Shown: piece by piece, positions 1 to 10,953 of the stretch
Numbering within the stretch: the stretch's first letter is position 1
Layout of the letters: the number at the start of each line of letters is the position of its first letter
Assembly (NCBI RefSeq): GCF_029962835.1
Contig: NC_080573.1
Location: 40,061,001-40,125,000 of the forward strand
Length of the DNA: 64,000 bases
Direction: 5' to 3'
Source of the DNA: Magnolia sinica
Lineage: Eukaryota; Streptophyta; Magnoliopsida; Magnoliales; Magnoliaceae
Translations under genes and position numbers: made by a program
The notes under the pieces: model-generated
What the model was told of the DNA's origin: nothing
Seen by the model: the letters and a program-made list of their open reading frames with translations, nothing else
Database searches by the model: none

Positions 1-2549
1 GTGAGATTCTAAACAACAAGGGTTCAGTAATACTAACTAGGCGTAGAACGTCTGAAAACTGCTATATTGTCAGTGAATCCAGCTCATTTAATCAATCATG
101 TTACATGGTCCAAACAGACGAGACTGATTTGTGGCACAAATGTCTTGGACATGTACACTATCGAAATCTATATAGATTGAGCAAATGGGAACTTATAAGA
201 GGTCTACCCAAACTACAAAAATTAGATAAAATATGTGGTGAATGCCAGATTGGCAAACAAACAAGGAACTCACACAAAAAGGTGAATTTCAATACCACAT
301 CAAGACCACTCGAGCTTCTCCATATGGATCTAGTAGGACCTACCAGGATAGAAAGTCGAGGTGGCAAAAGATATATTTTGGTATTCTGTAGCGACCAGGG
401 AATATTACATGAATTCTCAGCGCCCAAAACTCCACAACAAAATGGTATAGTTGAAAGGAAAAATAGAGTGCTTCAAGAAATGACTAATGTCATGTTGAAT
501 AGTATGAAGCTCTCTAAGAATCTTTGGGCTGAAGCAGTCAATACAGCTTGCTATATTATTAACCGGGTTTACACTAGTAAAGGTAATAATAAAACGGCTT
601 ACAAAATGTGGTTCGATAAAAAGCCTACTGTCAAATACTTTCGAGTTTTTAGCAGTAAGTGATATATTTTATGAGATCGTAAAAATCTGGAAAAGTTTGA
701 TACGAAGAGTGATGAAGGAATCTTTTTAGGATACTCTTTAAACAGTCGAGCTTATAGGGTTCTGAACAAAAGGACCAGTGTGATTCAAGAGTCCATCAAT
801 GTAGTCATTGATGATCACTTAAATACACCAGTCTTAAGTTCAGATAATGATGAAATACTAGTAATTGATAAATCTGATACTTCATCTAATCAGACTGATT
901 CTGAACTGAGGACTGTTAAAGATCATCTAACCACACAGATTCCTGGAAACCCTCTCACTGGTGTTCGTACCCGTAAACAACTTGAGGATATATGCAATTA
1001 CGTATGTTTTACATCTCAGATAGAACCATCTAACATAAAAGAAGCTATTGCTTATGAAAACTGGATTGTTGCGATATAAGAAGAACTTAACTAATTTGTG
1101 AGAAATGACGTTTGGTATCTCGTACCTAGACCTAAAGATAAACACATCATTGGAACCAAATGGATTTTCAAAAATAAGTCTGACGAACTTGGTAATATAA
1201 TTAGAAACAAGGCTAGGCTAGTGGAACAAGGTTACACTCAAATTAAAGGTATTGACTATGATGAAACCTTTGCACCAGTAGCACGTCTTGAATCAATCAG
1301 ACTCTCTATATCCATTGCGTGTTTTAGAAAGTTTAAGATTTACCAAATGGATGTGAAAAGTGCATTTTTAAATGGCAATCTGCATGAGGAAGTTTATGTT
1401 GAATAACCAATGGGTTTTGAAGACCCCAAAAATGCTGATCATGTGTATCGTCTTAAAAAGACACTTTACGGTTTAAAACAAGCTCCTAGGACATGGTACG
1501 AGAAACTAACAAAGTTTCTATTAAGCTATAATTTTCAAATGAGATGTGTCGATAAAACTCTGTTTATTAAAAAACATAAGGATCACATCTTATTAGTACA
1601 AATCTATGTTGGTGATATCATTTATGGATCTACCTGTACTGGCATGACTATTGAGTTTGCAGATTTGATGAAATCTCAGTTTGAAATGAGCTTGGTTGGG
1701 GAATTGAATTATTTCCTTAGGTTGCAAGTAAAACAAAAACCTAATGGAATGTTCATTTCTCAATCTAAATATGCTATGAATTTGATTAAGAGATTTGGAT
1801 TTGAGAATGGTAAGAACTTTGATACTCCCATGAGTACAACCTTGAAACTATCAAAAGATTCTGCAGGTAAAAATGTGGATTCGAAACTATATCGGAGTAT
1901 GATTGGTAGTCTATTGTATTTAACTGCTAGTAGACCAGATATCGCTCTAAGTGTTGGTATTTGCGCTAGATATCAGCCTAAACCTAAAGAGTCGCACTTG
2001 ACTGCTGCCAAGCGGATTATACGATATGTCGCAAGTACTATTAATCTTGGTCTCTGGTATCCTCATGAGACTAGTGTTCAATTAGCTGGGTACTCGGATG
2101 CTGACTGGGCTGGTAATCTTGATGATCGAAAATCAACCAGTGGTGGTTGTTTTTATATCGGAAACTGTTTAGTTTCGTGGTTCAGCAAAAAATAAAGTTC
2201 TATATCACTTTTAACAGCTGAAGCTGAATATATCACAGCTGGTAATGCGTGTACTCAGCTTGTTTGGATGAAACGTATGCTAAGTGATTATGGAATTAAA
2301 CAGGATTCTAGGTTATTATATTGTGATAATTCTAATGCCATAAATATTTCAAAAAATCCAATTCAATATTCTTGTACTAAGCACATTGATATTAGATTTC
2401 ATTATATTAGGGAATTAGTTGAAGAAAAGGTTATATCTTTGGAATATATCCCTACCAAGAATCAACATGCTGATATTTTCACTAAACCGCTTGACAAAAG
2501 AAGGTTTCACAAAATAAAATTTAATCTCGGCATGTGCATTTTAAAATGA
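1..2549 (+). pseudogene. Copia1 pol: integrase, reverse transcriptase, RNase H (decayed)
   Basis: The GAG-pre-integrase zinc region is readable near 105-290 (LWHKCLGHVHYRNL, then CGECQIGKQT). The integrase core has an in-frame deletion at about 382: the strand holding the DDFTR segment and second catalytic Asp is gone compared with Copia2, and the text jumps to SDQG and PQQNGIVERKN. Reverse transcriptase runs about 1020-1900; its YVDD box at 1605-1616 reads YVGD, which would kill catalysis. RNase H follows (DADWAGN, then TAEAEYITAGN, and DIFTKPLD near the end). Stops break the frame at 660, 1077, 1404 and 2193; the last two replace CAA codons of Copia2. No functional product is expected. Confidence 0.93.
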
Positions 2550-2984
2550 TTAATTATGCCTATTTGTATCATATTGTATATATTTGCTAGTTTAGTTTTC
2601 AAATTTTAAAAATATGCAAAAATTAGATTTTTTGTCCTGTACTCGACCAGTCGTGCTACGACCGGTCGTGTATATCTACGACCAGTCGTGAATCACGTGG
2701 AGTCACTTAAAATTTGGAGGAAATCACTTTCTTCTTCATTTCAACTTCTCTCTCCAACGAGCCGACACACGACTAGTCGAACCCATCTTCCAAAATCTTC
2801 AAAGTTAGTGCTCCATTTGCATTTTGCTTATAGATTTGTGTGTAGATTACTTCTATTTCTCTCTTGGAGTTGTCTATTTCGAATTTAGTTGAGATTTGAG
2901 GATTTTCTTGTGAAAAATCTGATTTGAGAAAACCCATTTCTCAATCCATTACAACTCTTTATATTCTTGAAATCATTATTGCAT
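2550..2984 (+). promoter_or_regulatory. pol-ORF3 spacer with CGACC(A/G)GTCG palindromes
   Basis: This noncoding spacer separates pol from ORF3. At 2642-2690 the near-palindrome CGACCAGTCG or CGACCGGTCG occurs three times, and a fourth related site (CGACTAGTCG) lies near 2770. The same motif family crowds the LTR just upstream of its TATA box (about 4985-5065). A short block, GTGCTCCATTT near 2809, also recurs after the LTR TATA box (near 5167). I infer that the ORF3 leader derives from, or converged on, the LTR promoter and may give ORF3 its own transcript. A splice acceptor for an ORF3 subgenomic mRNA is the alternative. Confidence 0.5.
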
Positions 2985-4142
2985 ATGCCTTCTAGAAGAA
3001 GAAAATCAACGTCCCGTGGTCCGTCTTCCTCTTCTAAATCAATCCTTATCACTAAGCGTCATCTTAGGGCTCCTGAGGATGATCCATCTTATGTTCGGGA
3101 CATCAGATTGCGTAATGTCATTGTTGAGCATCCAGTTGATATTAATCATGTTACTCCTTTTGATATTTTTCCTATGCTTCAATCTGTAGGTTGGAATAAC
3201 TTATTGCTTTGGGGTGGACCAGAATACCGGTCCATTGCCCAATCCATGTTTGCATGCATATGTGCTTTCTCACTGGAAAATTTAACTTTTTCTATCTCCA
3301 CAAGAGAAGGGCCTTTTGAAGTTGATCGACATTTGATTTCAGCCCTTATGGATATTCCAGTGAATGATGAGGGTATTCCTATCCATACTTTATCTAATAA
3401 ACCCTCTGTCGCTGAAAAACGTATGCTGACTAATGACTTATGCAATTTGGATGTACAATAGACGCATAAAGGGAATGCACTTTCCTCAAGGTATTTGTTA
3501 CCCAAATACAGAATTCTTCACAAAATCTTTGTGTCTAATTTGTATCCTCGGTCGGGTAACAAATCTGAATTGACGTCCTTCATGGTTCGTATTCTTCATT
3601 CTGTTGTTAGAGGTGTTAACATTTGTTTACCATCCTTGATTTGTCATTTCATCATTCAGTTTCGTCTCCATCCTGGTCATAATGACATTCCTTTTGGATA
3701 TTTGATGACTATGTTGGCTACACATATGTCAGTTAACATGCCGGTTGGAGAGGATACTATCCATCATCTGATATTTAACAATTCTAATATTAATAAGATG
3801 AAACTGGATTACCTTCCTGGCCAAGGTGATGGTGTTGGCGGTGCTGAAGCTGTACATGAGGAAGAAGCTGGTGATCTTCCTCCTGATGATATTAACATGG
3901 ATGATATTTTTGAAGAGCTTGAGTCCAATTCTACAAATGATCTAAATTATGAGCCTTCTTCATTTGATGCATGCTTGAGTGCATTGGAAGATAAAGTTGA
4001 GGGTCTAAATGTTAAAATGGAAAACATGTCTGTTGCCCATGATTTACAGTTCAAATATATGCACAAATATCTTAGGCGCTTGAACAAAGGCATGCATCAA
4101 CTTAATCCTTCCATTCCTGCTCTTTCATCTAGGTCAGATTAG
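2985..4142 (+). pseudogene. Copia1 ORF3: plant-transposon-protein family, one stop
   Basis: From ATG 2985 a 385-residue frame runs to 4142 with a single in-frame TAG at codon 159 (3459-3461), where Copia2 has TGG. Architecture: a basic N-terminus (SRRRKSTSRG); a globular region of about 50-265 with the signature LHKIFVSNLYPRSG and later NICLPSLIC; an acidic linker of about 290-315 (EEEAGDLPPDDINMDDIF); and a predicted coiled coil of about 328-370. There is no transmembrane segment or signal peptide, so it does not look like an envelope protein despite its env-like position. It resembles the family catalogued as putative plant transposon protein. Function is unknown. It is far less damaged than the pol gene beside it. 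Confidence 0.8.
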
Positions 4143-4627
4143 TATTTTTAAGTTTACTGGTTTGTAATAACTTTATTACTCCTAACTTGTTTTGAGTTTG
4201 TTACTCTCTTTAACTTAGCTCAGTCTATGAATTATGTGTGTTGCTTATGCTATGTTCTCATATCTTGACTAGTTACCTCTCATATTTCTCATTGATTATT
4301 TCTCCTTAGCCATCTGTTCTATGCTTCCTTTGTCCTATTGTGACAAAAAGGGGGAGTATGGATATGTTATGGATATGTATATGGATATGAATGTTGTCAT
4401 GAGGAAGGAGTAGCATTGTATTGTATGGTGTTTTATAAGTATGTTACTCAGGGGGAGTATGTGCAGAGGTGTGAGCAGAAGTGTGAAGAGGTGGACTGAG
4501 TATTGATTTACAAGTCTGCAGGATGCTGGTTGATAATAACTGGTGCATGATTCTTTAATCAGATATTTTGTGTTATGTAACATATCTTGAAAGTGTGTTT
4601 TGTCACTAATTTGACAAAGGGGGAGAT
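4143..4627 (+). other. Copia1 3' untranslated region with repeated polypurine tracts
   Basis: No gene. Three purine runs of the same type occur: AAAAAGGGGGAG at 4345-4356, GGGGGAG at 4451, and AAAGGGGGAGA at 4616-4626. The last abuts the 3' LTR and is the expected primer for plus-strand DNA synthesis. The earlier ones are extra copies. Between them lies a GGATATG-rich stretch (4360-4390). Confidence 0.65.
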
Positions 4628-6146
4628 TGTAAGTGCCATAATTTATAGCCCTTTGTGTTGTCAAATTTGTGGTGCCAAAGACACTGTTATGAAGCTTGCA
4701 TCTGTGAAAAAAATGCTCTATGCAAGATCAACTTAGGTTGACAAGCACTGTTCACAAGTCAAGAATCTCAAGATGCTTTCAAGTTCTACCTCAAGATCTC
4801 AAGAAGCTTTCAAGTTTGAGCTCCATCAAGACTTCAAGCTTCACTACTTTCAAAGGTCACTTGTCTCCTATGTTCAATGACATTACTTCACTCCTGAGGT
4901 ATGACTGACCTTAGGTTGACCTTTAGAGTAGGTCATTTTGGATACATAATTCATATGTTTTCTATAAGTGAGTTTTGGTCTGTTCTAAGACTAGTCTTGG
5001 ACTTTGTTCGACTAGTCCTAGTACTGCTTCGACCTGTCATAGAGGTCCTTAGACCAGTCGAAGACATGATTTGCTCACCTATAAATAGAGCACGAATCTC
5101 AGAATTATTTCATTGAAAAAAAGGCAATTCAAGTTAATTTAATTCGGTCTTCTGAGAGATAAGTTGGTGCTCCATTTAAGCTAAGTGTGCATATTTAATA
5201 TTCTCTTTCTTTAGCTTTCTTAATTGATTTTGTTTTTTGTATTCTAATCTAATCTGAAAAAAAGAATTGTTGTTTTCCTTTTTCTAGAATCAAAATCAAT
5301 TAGAGCTAGCCATTTTGTTTTAAATTAAAATCTATTAGAACCTAGAACCATTATAAAGTGAGTATTGGACATTGAACTTTGACATTCAAATCTCTACTCC
5401 GACTTTGTTCTTCTGGGCTTTTACAACGAAGGAGAAAATCAGGTATTTTACAATTTCTGTAATTTGCATTGTTTGGTTTTATTTGAGGTTAAGCCAGAAA
5501 AATCTCAAAGTTGTTGGTTATCTGAGGAGAGCTAGAAAACTTAGAAGTGAGGGTTTTTGAATTGTGTAAGCCCTTTGAAAAAGACACAATTGTGAAGGTT
5601 TTGGGTGAATCTGTGAAAACCTATTTGATAGTGAATGCTAATATCCCGTGTGAGGATATTAGGAGTGGAATAACATTCTGTGTGGCTGTTGTTTAACAGT
5701 TGGTGAACACACAGGCGAACCACTATAATTCTTTGTGTTGTGGATGTGTGATTTATATTTCCTATCTTTTATCATTCTGAATCGTGGAATGTATGTGTGA
5801 ATGTGAATGTTGTAATCATTTCATTTCAAGCACAGTGGAGAATGTTGTAATAATTTAGATTTACATTTCAGCATTATATTTTTGCTATCTCTTTATTGTG
5901 TTGAGCTTCAGTTTCTCTATTTGTTCTAGAAATAAGGTTGTCCTACCATAAACTTTGGTTTTTGGTGTAAGGTTGTCCTTAGAACAATTTTTGTTTAAAT
6001 TTCTCTATTTTAAGTTGCTTTCCATTCCTATACTGTGATTGGTGTATAGTGTTATCTATTCCTTGTTTCATATTCCGCTGTATTTATTTTTAATTTGGCA
6101 TAGTCCTATTCACCCCCCCTCTAGGACATATAGCTTGGCCATTTCA
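4628..6146 (+). repeat. Copia1 3' LTR (1519 bp)
   Basis: It starts TGTAAGTGCC directly after the polypurine tract and ends GGCCATTTCA, the same ends as in Copia2. The U3 region carries several CGACTAGTC/CGACCAGTC-type sites (about 4985-5065), then a TATA box (CTATAAATAG, about 5079-5088) that I take as the element promoter. From about 5100 to 6146 it is collinear with the Copia2 LTRs, including the C-rich run (CACCCCCC) just before the end. It is shorter than the 1974-bp Copia2 LTR mainly because its motif cluster is shorter. Confidence 0.88.
5079..5088 (+). promoter_or_regulatory. TATA box of Copia1 LTR
   Basis: CTATAAATAG followed by AGCACGAATCTCAGA. The equivalent position in both Copia2 LTRs reads TCTATAAATTGAACACGAATTTCAGAG, so the box and the presumed start region are conserved in three LTRs. 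Confidence 0.65.
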
Positions 6147-7212
6147 AAATGTGAAAAACGTTGTTGACGCCAGACAACTGAGATGGCAAGGCAAGCCGAT
6201 AGGCCATGGCGCCAACGCGCCCGGTGATCTCAAAAGGTCCTATAAATCTCGGGGCAAGCTTGCCCTTCGCTCCAAAATGAACCACACCCTTCATGGGTGA
6301 GACCTTGAGATACACATGGTCCCCAACAGCAAACTCCAAGGGAAGTCGCCGACGATCAGTAAAACTCTTCTGCTGGCTCTGAGCTATGCGCATCCTCTGC
6401 TTAATGATATTGATAACCTCCGACGTCTTCAGCACAAGATCGGGACCTAGGAGACGCCGCTCTCCAACCTCGGTCCAACAACTCGAAGATTTACACGGTC
6501 TGCCATATAATGCCTCAAAAGGAGTCATACCAATGGTCGCCTGATAGTTGTTGTTGTACGCGAACTCAGCCAATCGCAGGTGCTCATCCCAACTACCTGA
6601 GAAATCAATCGCACAGGCCCGAAGCATATCCTCAAGGATCTAGTTAACCCTTTTGGTCTGCCCATCGGTCTGCGGATGATACACTGTACTGAGCTGCAAA
6701 TCAATGCCCATTGCTCTCTGGAAGCTCCTCTAAAACTGAGTTGTGAACCTCGGGTCTCGGTCTGAAACGATTAAGACAGGAACACCATGTAGTCTCACGA
6801 TCTCATCAACAAATAGCTTGGCAAGCCGGTCCACATGCCAGGTCTCACGAATCGTAAAAAAATGTGCCGACTTCATCAGACGGTCCACAACAACCCAGAT
6901 GGCGTCATGACCACGTCGAGTCCTCGGCAAACCCATGACAAAATCGGTAGATATGTGCTCCCACTTCCACATCGGGATGCTCAACGGCTGCAATAGACCA
7001 GGGGGTCTCTGATGATCGGCCTTGACACGCTGACATGTGTCACACTCAGCCACAAAACTAGATATCTGGCGCTTCATCCCCGCCCAAAAATATTGACGCC
7101 TCATATTGCGATACATCTTCATCGAGCCAGGGTGGATAGAAAATTGCGATCGATGTGCCTCGGCCATAAGATCTCTGCGCAACTCAGGGATATCCGCGAC
7201 ACATAATCGGCT
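6147..7212 (-). pseudogene. Gypsy integrase, truncated by Copia1
   Basis: Reading leftwards: an HHCC zinc domain (HPGSMKMYRNMRRQYFWAG, then CDTCQRVKADH, about 7125-7010); the core with first Asp in HISTDFVMGLP (about 6945) and second in IVSDRDPRFTTQF (about 6770-6730). The third catalytic position, normally Glu in the DGQTERVN block, reads DGQTKRVN (about 6650), so Glu has become Lys. The C-terminal GPF motif (RFIGPFEITGRVG, about 6245) is present. The frame stops being Gypsy after VNNVFHI at 6147, where the Copia1 LTR begins. Stops occur around 6730 and 6640. Confidence 0.9.
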
Positions 7213-8700
7213 TCTAAAGCGAAGTCCACCATCAGAACCAATCTGCTAATCTGTCTGACTCTCAGATGCTGCCTTTGCTTGGTAATCCTCTAATGACTTG
7301 TCTGTCTGCTGAGCCTCGATCACCCTTGCAACAAGAGAGGGTTGAATCGACAGGCTCGATAGCTGAACGATAGAAGACTGCAGACCAAATTCGAAGTCGT
7401 ACTCTGCTATATCCTCGAGCATCCTCCACTCCTGAATCGTCATGTGTGCCACCAGGCTTAGTGGTTGACGGCTGAGGGCATCTTCCACCACGTTCGCCTT
7501 GCCCGGGTGGTACTGGAGATCAAAATCATAGTCCTTCAAGAGCTTCATCTAATGCTTCTGCCTCATATTCAGCTCGGACTGAGAGAATAGATACTTCAAG
7601 CTCTTGTTGTCGGAGAAGAGTTTAAACCTCACCCCTTAAAGATAGTGCCTCCACACCTTCAGTGCGAAGACAACTGTTGCGAGTCCAAATCGTGCGTGGG
7701 GTAGTTTAGCTCATGGACCTTGAGCTGGCGAGACGCATAAGCCACCGGCTTCTCATGCTGCATCAAAACAGCACCCAAGCCAACTCGTGAGGCATCGGTA
7801 AATATAACAAATCCATCACTCCCAGAGGGAAGAGTGAGGACAGGAGTGGACGTGAGGCGGTCCTTCAGCTCCATAAATGCCTACTCATAAGCATCGCTCC
7901 ACACGAACTCGGCACCCTTCTGGGTTAACCTGGTCAATGGGGTTGTAATGCGAGAGAATCCCTCAATAAAACGTCGGTAGTAGCCCGCCAAATCAAGGAA
8001 ACTGCAGATCTCGGATGCGTTCGTGGGCTAGCCCCACTAACGTACGGCATCAATCTTCGAGGGGTTTACAGCGACACCCTGCCTCGTCACTACGTGACCA
8101 AGGTATTTCACCTTCTCCTGCCAGAACACGCACTTCTCCAGCTTCGCAAAAAGCTGGTGTGCATGAAGGGTCTGCAATGTAATCTCTAGATGCTGCTCAT
8201 GCTCCTCATGGGTCCTCGAATATATTAGAATGTCGTCGATGAATACCACAACAAACTGGTCGAGATACGAATGAAAGACCTTGTTCATCAATTGCATGAA
8301 TACTGCGGGCGCATTGGTCAGTCCGAAGGACATGACCTGGAACTCAAAATGACCGTAGTGCATCCTGAAAGCTGTCTTCAGGATATCCTCATCTCGAACC
8401 TGAACTTAATGATAACCGGACTACAAGTCTATCTTCGAAAAGAACTATGCCTCCTATAGCTGATCAAACAAATCATCGATCCTCGGGAGCGGGTACTTGT
8501 TCTTGATCGTGACCTTATTGAGCTCGCGGTAATCTATGCAAAGCCTCAACGATCCATCCTTCTTCCTTACGAAGAGTACTGACGTTCCCCACGACGAACT
8601 GCTTAGACGGATAAAGCCTAATTCACGCAACTCGTCCAACTACTTCTGCAGTTCCCGTAACTCCAATGGTGCCATACGATACGGGGCCTTCGAAATAGGC
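7213..8700 (-). pseudogene. Gypsy reverse transcriptase and RNase H
   Basis: The RT fingers read [20 protein letters not shown] (about 8560-8500) and then [13 protein letters not shown]. The catalytic box is [10 protein letters not shown] near 8245, the usual FIDD form of chromoviruses and intact. RNase H starts at about 7874 with [15 protein letters not shown], and the connection reads DFDLQYHPGKANVVEDALSR (about 7525-7465). Several stops and a small disruption near 8400-8455 and 7640 split the frame. It served to copy the element RNA into DNA; the decay makes it nonfunctional. Confidence 0.92.
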
Positions 8701-9240
8701 GTGGTACCGGGCATAAGATCAATCTGGAACTCGGTGTGCCGACGAGGTGGTAACCCCAGAATCTCTTAGAACACATCGGGAAAACCACAAATGACCCGCA
8801 GCTGGTCGATACTCAAAGCAACTGACTCCTCAACGGCACACGACAACAAGCAGGAAAGATGCTCTCCTCTGCGCTCGGCAACAAACTGAAACTCTGGCAC
8901 ACTGAGTATATAGAACGTGACTATCCTCGCGAAGCAGTCCAATATGGCATGGTACTTGGCGAGCCAATCCATGCCCGGGATGACATCAAACTCGGACATC
9001 GGTAATACGAATAGGTCGGCAGGCAAGAAAATATCCCCAGTCAGAACGGGACAAGATGAGCAAAATCGGTCTAATACTGCAGTCTTCCCCAAGGGCGTCG
9101 ATACTAACAAACCCTCACGGGTAGACTCCATCGGTAAATCGGTCGATCGGTAGAAATCATTTGCCACAAAGGAATGTGATGCACCAGAGTCAAATAATAC
9201 ATGTGCAATGCATGCAGAAACAGGGAGAGTACCCTCGACG
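8701..9240 (-). pseudogene. Gypsy aspartic protease
   Basis: The active-site triad is intact in HVLFDSGASHSFVA (about 9215-9165). Downstream are VLTGDIFLPADLFVLP and FDVIPGMDWLAKYHAILDC, typical of the chromovirus retropepsin. It lies in the same polyprotein as gag and RT. The frame continues to 8766, where a stop occurs (TAG on the minus strand). Confidence 0.88.
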
Positions 9241-10769
9241 ACCCCTCCTGATGACTGAGGGTCCTGCTAGGTGGCATAAAATCTGTCTTGCGCCTGTTGG
9301 GGAGGTGTAGGTCCCCTCTGAGGTCTCTACTGATGTTGTTGCTACTGTGGCGGCCTGATCTGCTGCCTCTGCTGCTGTGGGGGAGGCCCTGGAGGCTAGA
9401 GTTGTGGTTGTTGCTGCTGTTGTGGTGGCTGTCGTGGAGGCTGATGTGGTGTCCTCGACTGCTGCCGCTGCGAATGGGGACACTCCTGCACACGATGTCC
9501 TGTCCTACCGCACCTAAAGCAAGTACCTGTAAACGGTCCCAGGGGTGGTGCTAGGGGTACTGCTGGTGGTCGGAATGTTGGGCAGGTCGTGCGTCGCTGC
9601 TGTGAACGATGCTGCTAGTGGGAACTACTAGAGGGCACCTTCCTCTTCTGATCTCCCCTCTGGTCACAGGCTCTCTGCAAACTGACCCAATCTGACTCGT
9701 AGATCCGGGCCCTCTCTACGATCTGCTCAAACATCGGAAGCATGTGGCCGATCACACGACTCTTGAGGGCAGGATGCAAACCGTTCTCAAAACGGCGGGC
9801 CTTCCGCCCCTCATCATCAACAAGGTATGTCGCGAATCTTGATAGCCTGACGAAACGTGCCTCATACTAAGACACCGTCATATCTCCCTGGACCAGAGTC
9901 CCAAACTCTAATGTGCGCTGCTGTCACACATGCTCGGGAAAGAACTTCCAGTCAAACAGGTCTACAAAGTCCTCCCAGGTTTACACAAAATCAGCCGTTA
10001 CCGATTGGGCGACAGATGCCCACCAATGCTGAGCTTACCCTGGAGAAGGAATACAGCTAATGGAACTCGCTGTTGGGTCGTACATCTCATGGTGTCAAAT
10101 ATTTTTTCCACCTTGGAGCACCATATCTTTGCTACAGTAGGGTCTGACTCACCCTGAAAACGTGGAGGATCGTACTGTCGGAAGTCCTTGAGAAGGGCGC
10201 TCACACGCTCCTGCTCAGCCTCAGCCGGTGTCACAGTGGGATGCCGGCTCTGCCCCTGAAGAATAGCGGTCATCGCCTGTAGTATCTGCTGATTGGGCAA
10301 CAGATGCCCACCAATGCTGAGCCTCACCCTGGAGAAGGAATACAGCTAATGGAACTTGCTGTTGGGTCGTACATCTCATGGTGTCAAATATTTTCTCCAC
10401 CTTGGAGCACCATATCTTTGCTACAGTAGGGTCTGACTCACCCTGAAAATGCGGAGGATCGTACTGTCGGAAGTCCTTGAGAAGGGCGCTCACACGCTCC
10501 TGCTCAGCCTCAGCCGGTGTCACAGTGGGATGCCGGCTCTGCCCCTGAAGAATAGCGGTCATCGCCTGTAGTATCTGCTGAAGCTGGGCGGCACTCATAG
10601 GTACGGTCAGATCTGTATAGGTCTCAGGTAAAGGAGTGGCATTCTCGGGCTGAAAAGTAGGAATATCTAGTGGTGGAGCGGGAGTCGTAGGTAGTAGAGC
10701 GGGAGTCGCAGGTAGTAGAGCGGGAGTCGCAGGTGGTGGAGCGGGATTCACTCGGGTCACTCTTCTAGG
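9241..10769 (-). pseudogene. Gypsy gag with CCHC knuckle and internal duplication
   Basis: It begins MPRRVTRVNPAPPPATP at 10769 (an ATG two codons upstream is also possible), with a Pro/Ala-rich head. The capsid-like region has the block DPTVAKIWCSKVEKIFDTM (about 10440-10385). A CX2CX4HX4C nucleic-acid knuckle (CFRCGRTGHRVQEC) lies near 9530-9475, followed by a Gln/Pro-rich stretch coded by CTG/TGG-rich repeats (9300-9460). A 288-bp block is duplicated in tandem (10003-10578), which breaks the normal capsid order. Frameshifts are present. Product: coat protein of the retrotransposon particle. Confidence 0.85.
10003..10578 (-). repeat. 288-bp tandem duplication inside Gypsy gag
   Basis: GATTGGGC(G/A)ACAGATGCCCACCAATGCTGAG begins at 10003 and again at 10291, and the two blocks stay nearly identical to about 10578. 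The unit is 288 bp, or 96 codons, so it keeps the reading frame. The few differences (for example ACGTGG versus ATGCGG near the middle) suggest that it is fairly recent. Confidence 0.85.
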
Positions 10770-10936
10770 CATCATGTCCTACAGGAAGGAATAAGGCCTA
10801 TCAGCCTTGAGAATTCTCGAAGGCATAAACGTTAAGGGTCTATGTCGAAAAATCACTAAGCCATTCGGACTCGAAACCTATTCATTGTAAATTCATAGTA
10901 GATATGAGATGTGATCCTCAGGTATTCCCAAGTTAT

Positions 10937-10948
10937 GCTCTGATACCA
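10937..10948 (-). other. Gypsy primer binding site (tRNA-Met type)
   Basis: On the minus strand this reads TGGTATCAGAGC, the standard complement of the initiator tRNA-Met 3' end. It lies five bases inside the LTR border (LTR ends GTGACA at 10954). Between it and gag (10770-10936) is a short untranslated leader with no gene. Confidence 0.85.
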
Positions 10949-10953
10949 ACTTC

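Larger units (their letters stand above)
1..6146 (+). mobile_element. Copia1: 3' part of a SIRE-like Copia retrotransposon
   Basis: The window opens inside the pol gene of a Copia element. Order seen: GAG-pre-integrase, integrase, reverse transcriptase, RNase H, a spacer, an extra ORF (ORF3), polypurine tracts, then a 3' LTR ending at 6146. An extra ORF downstream of pol is the hallmark of the SIRE/Maximus lineage, so I infer that lineage. The right end lies within the integrase gene of the minus-strand Gypsy element, so Copia1 is the youngest layer of the nest. Its 5' LTR, gag and left target duplication lie outside the window. The first bases after the LTR, which should be the target duplication, are AAATG. 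Confidence 0.9.

Noticed and set aside
2985..4142. Envelope-like gene in Copia1
   Set aside because: The position is env-like, but there is no signal peptide, transmembrane helix or cysteine pattern; basic head, acidic linker and coil fit an intracellular protein.
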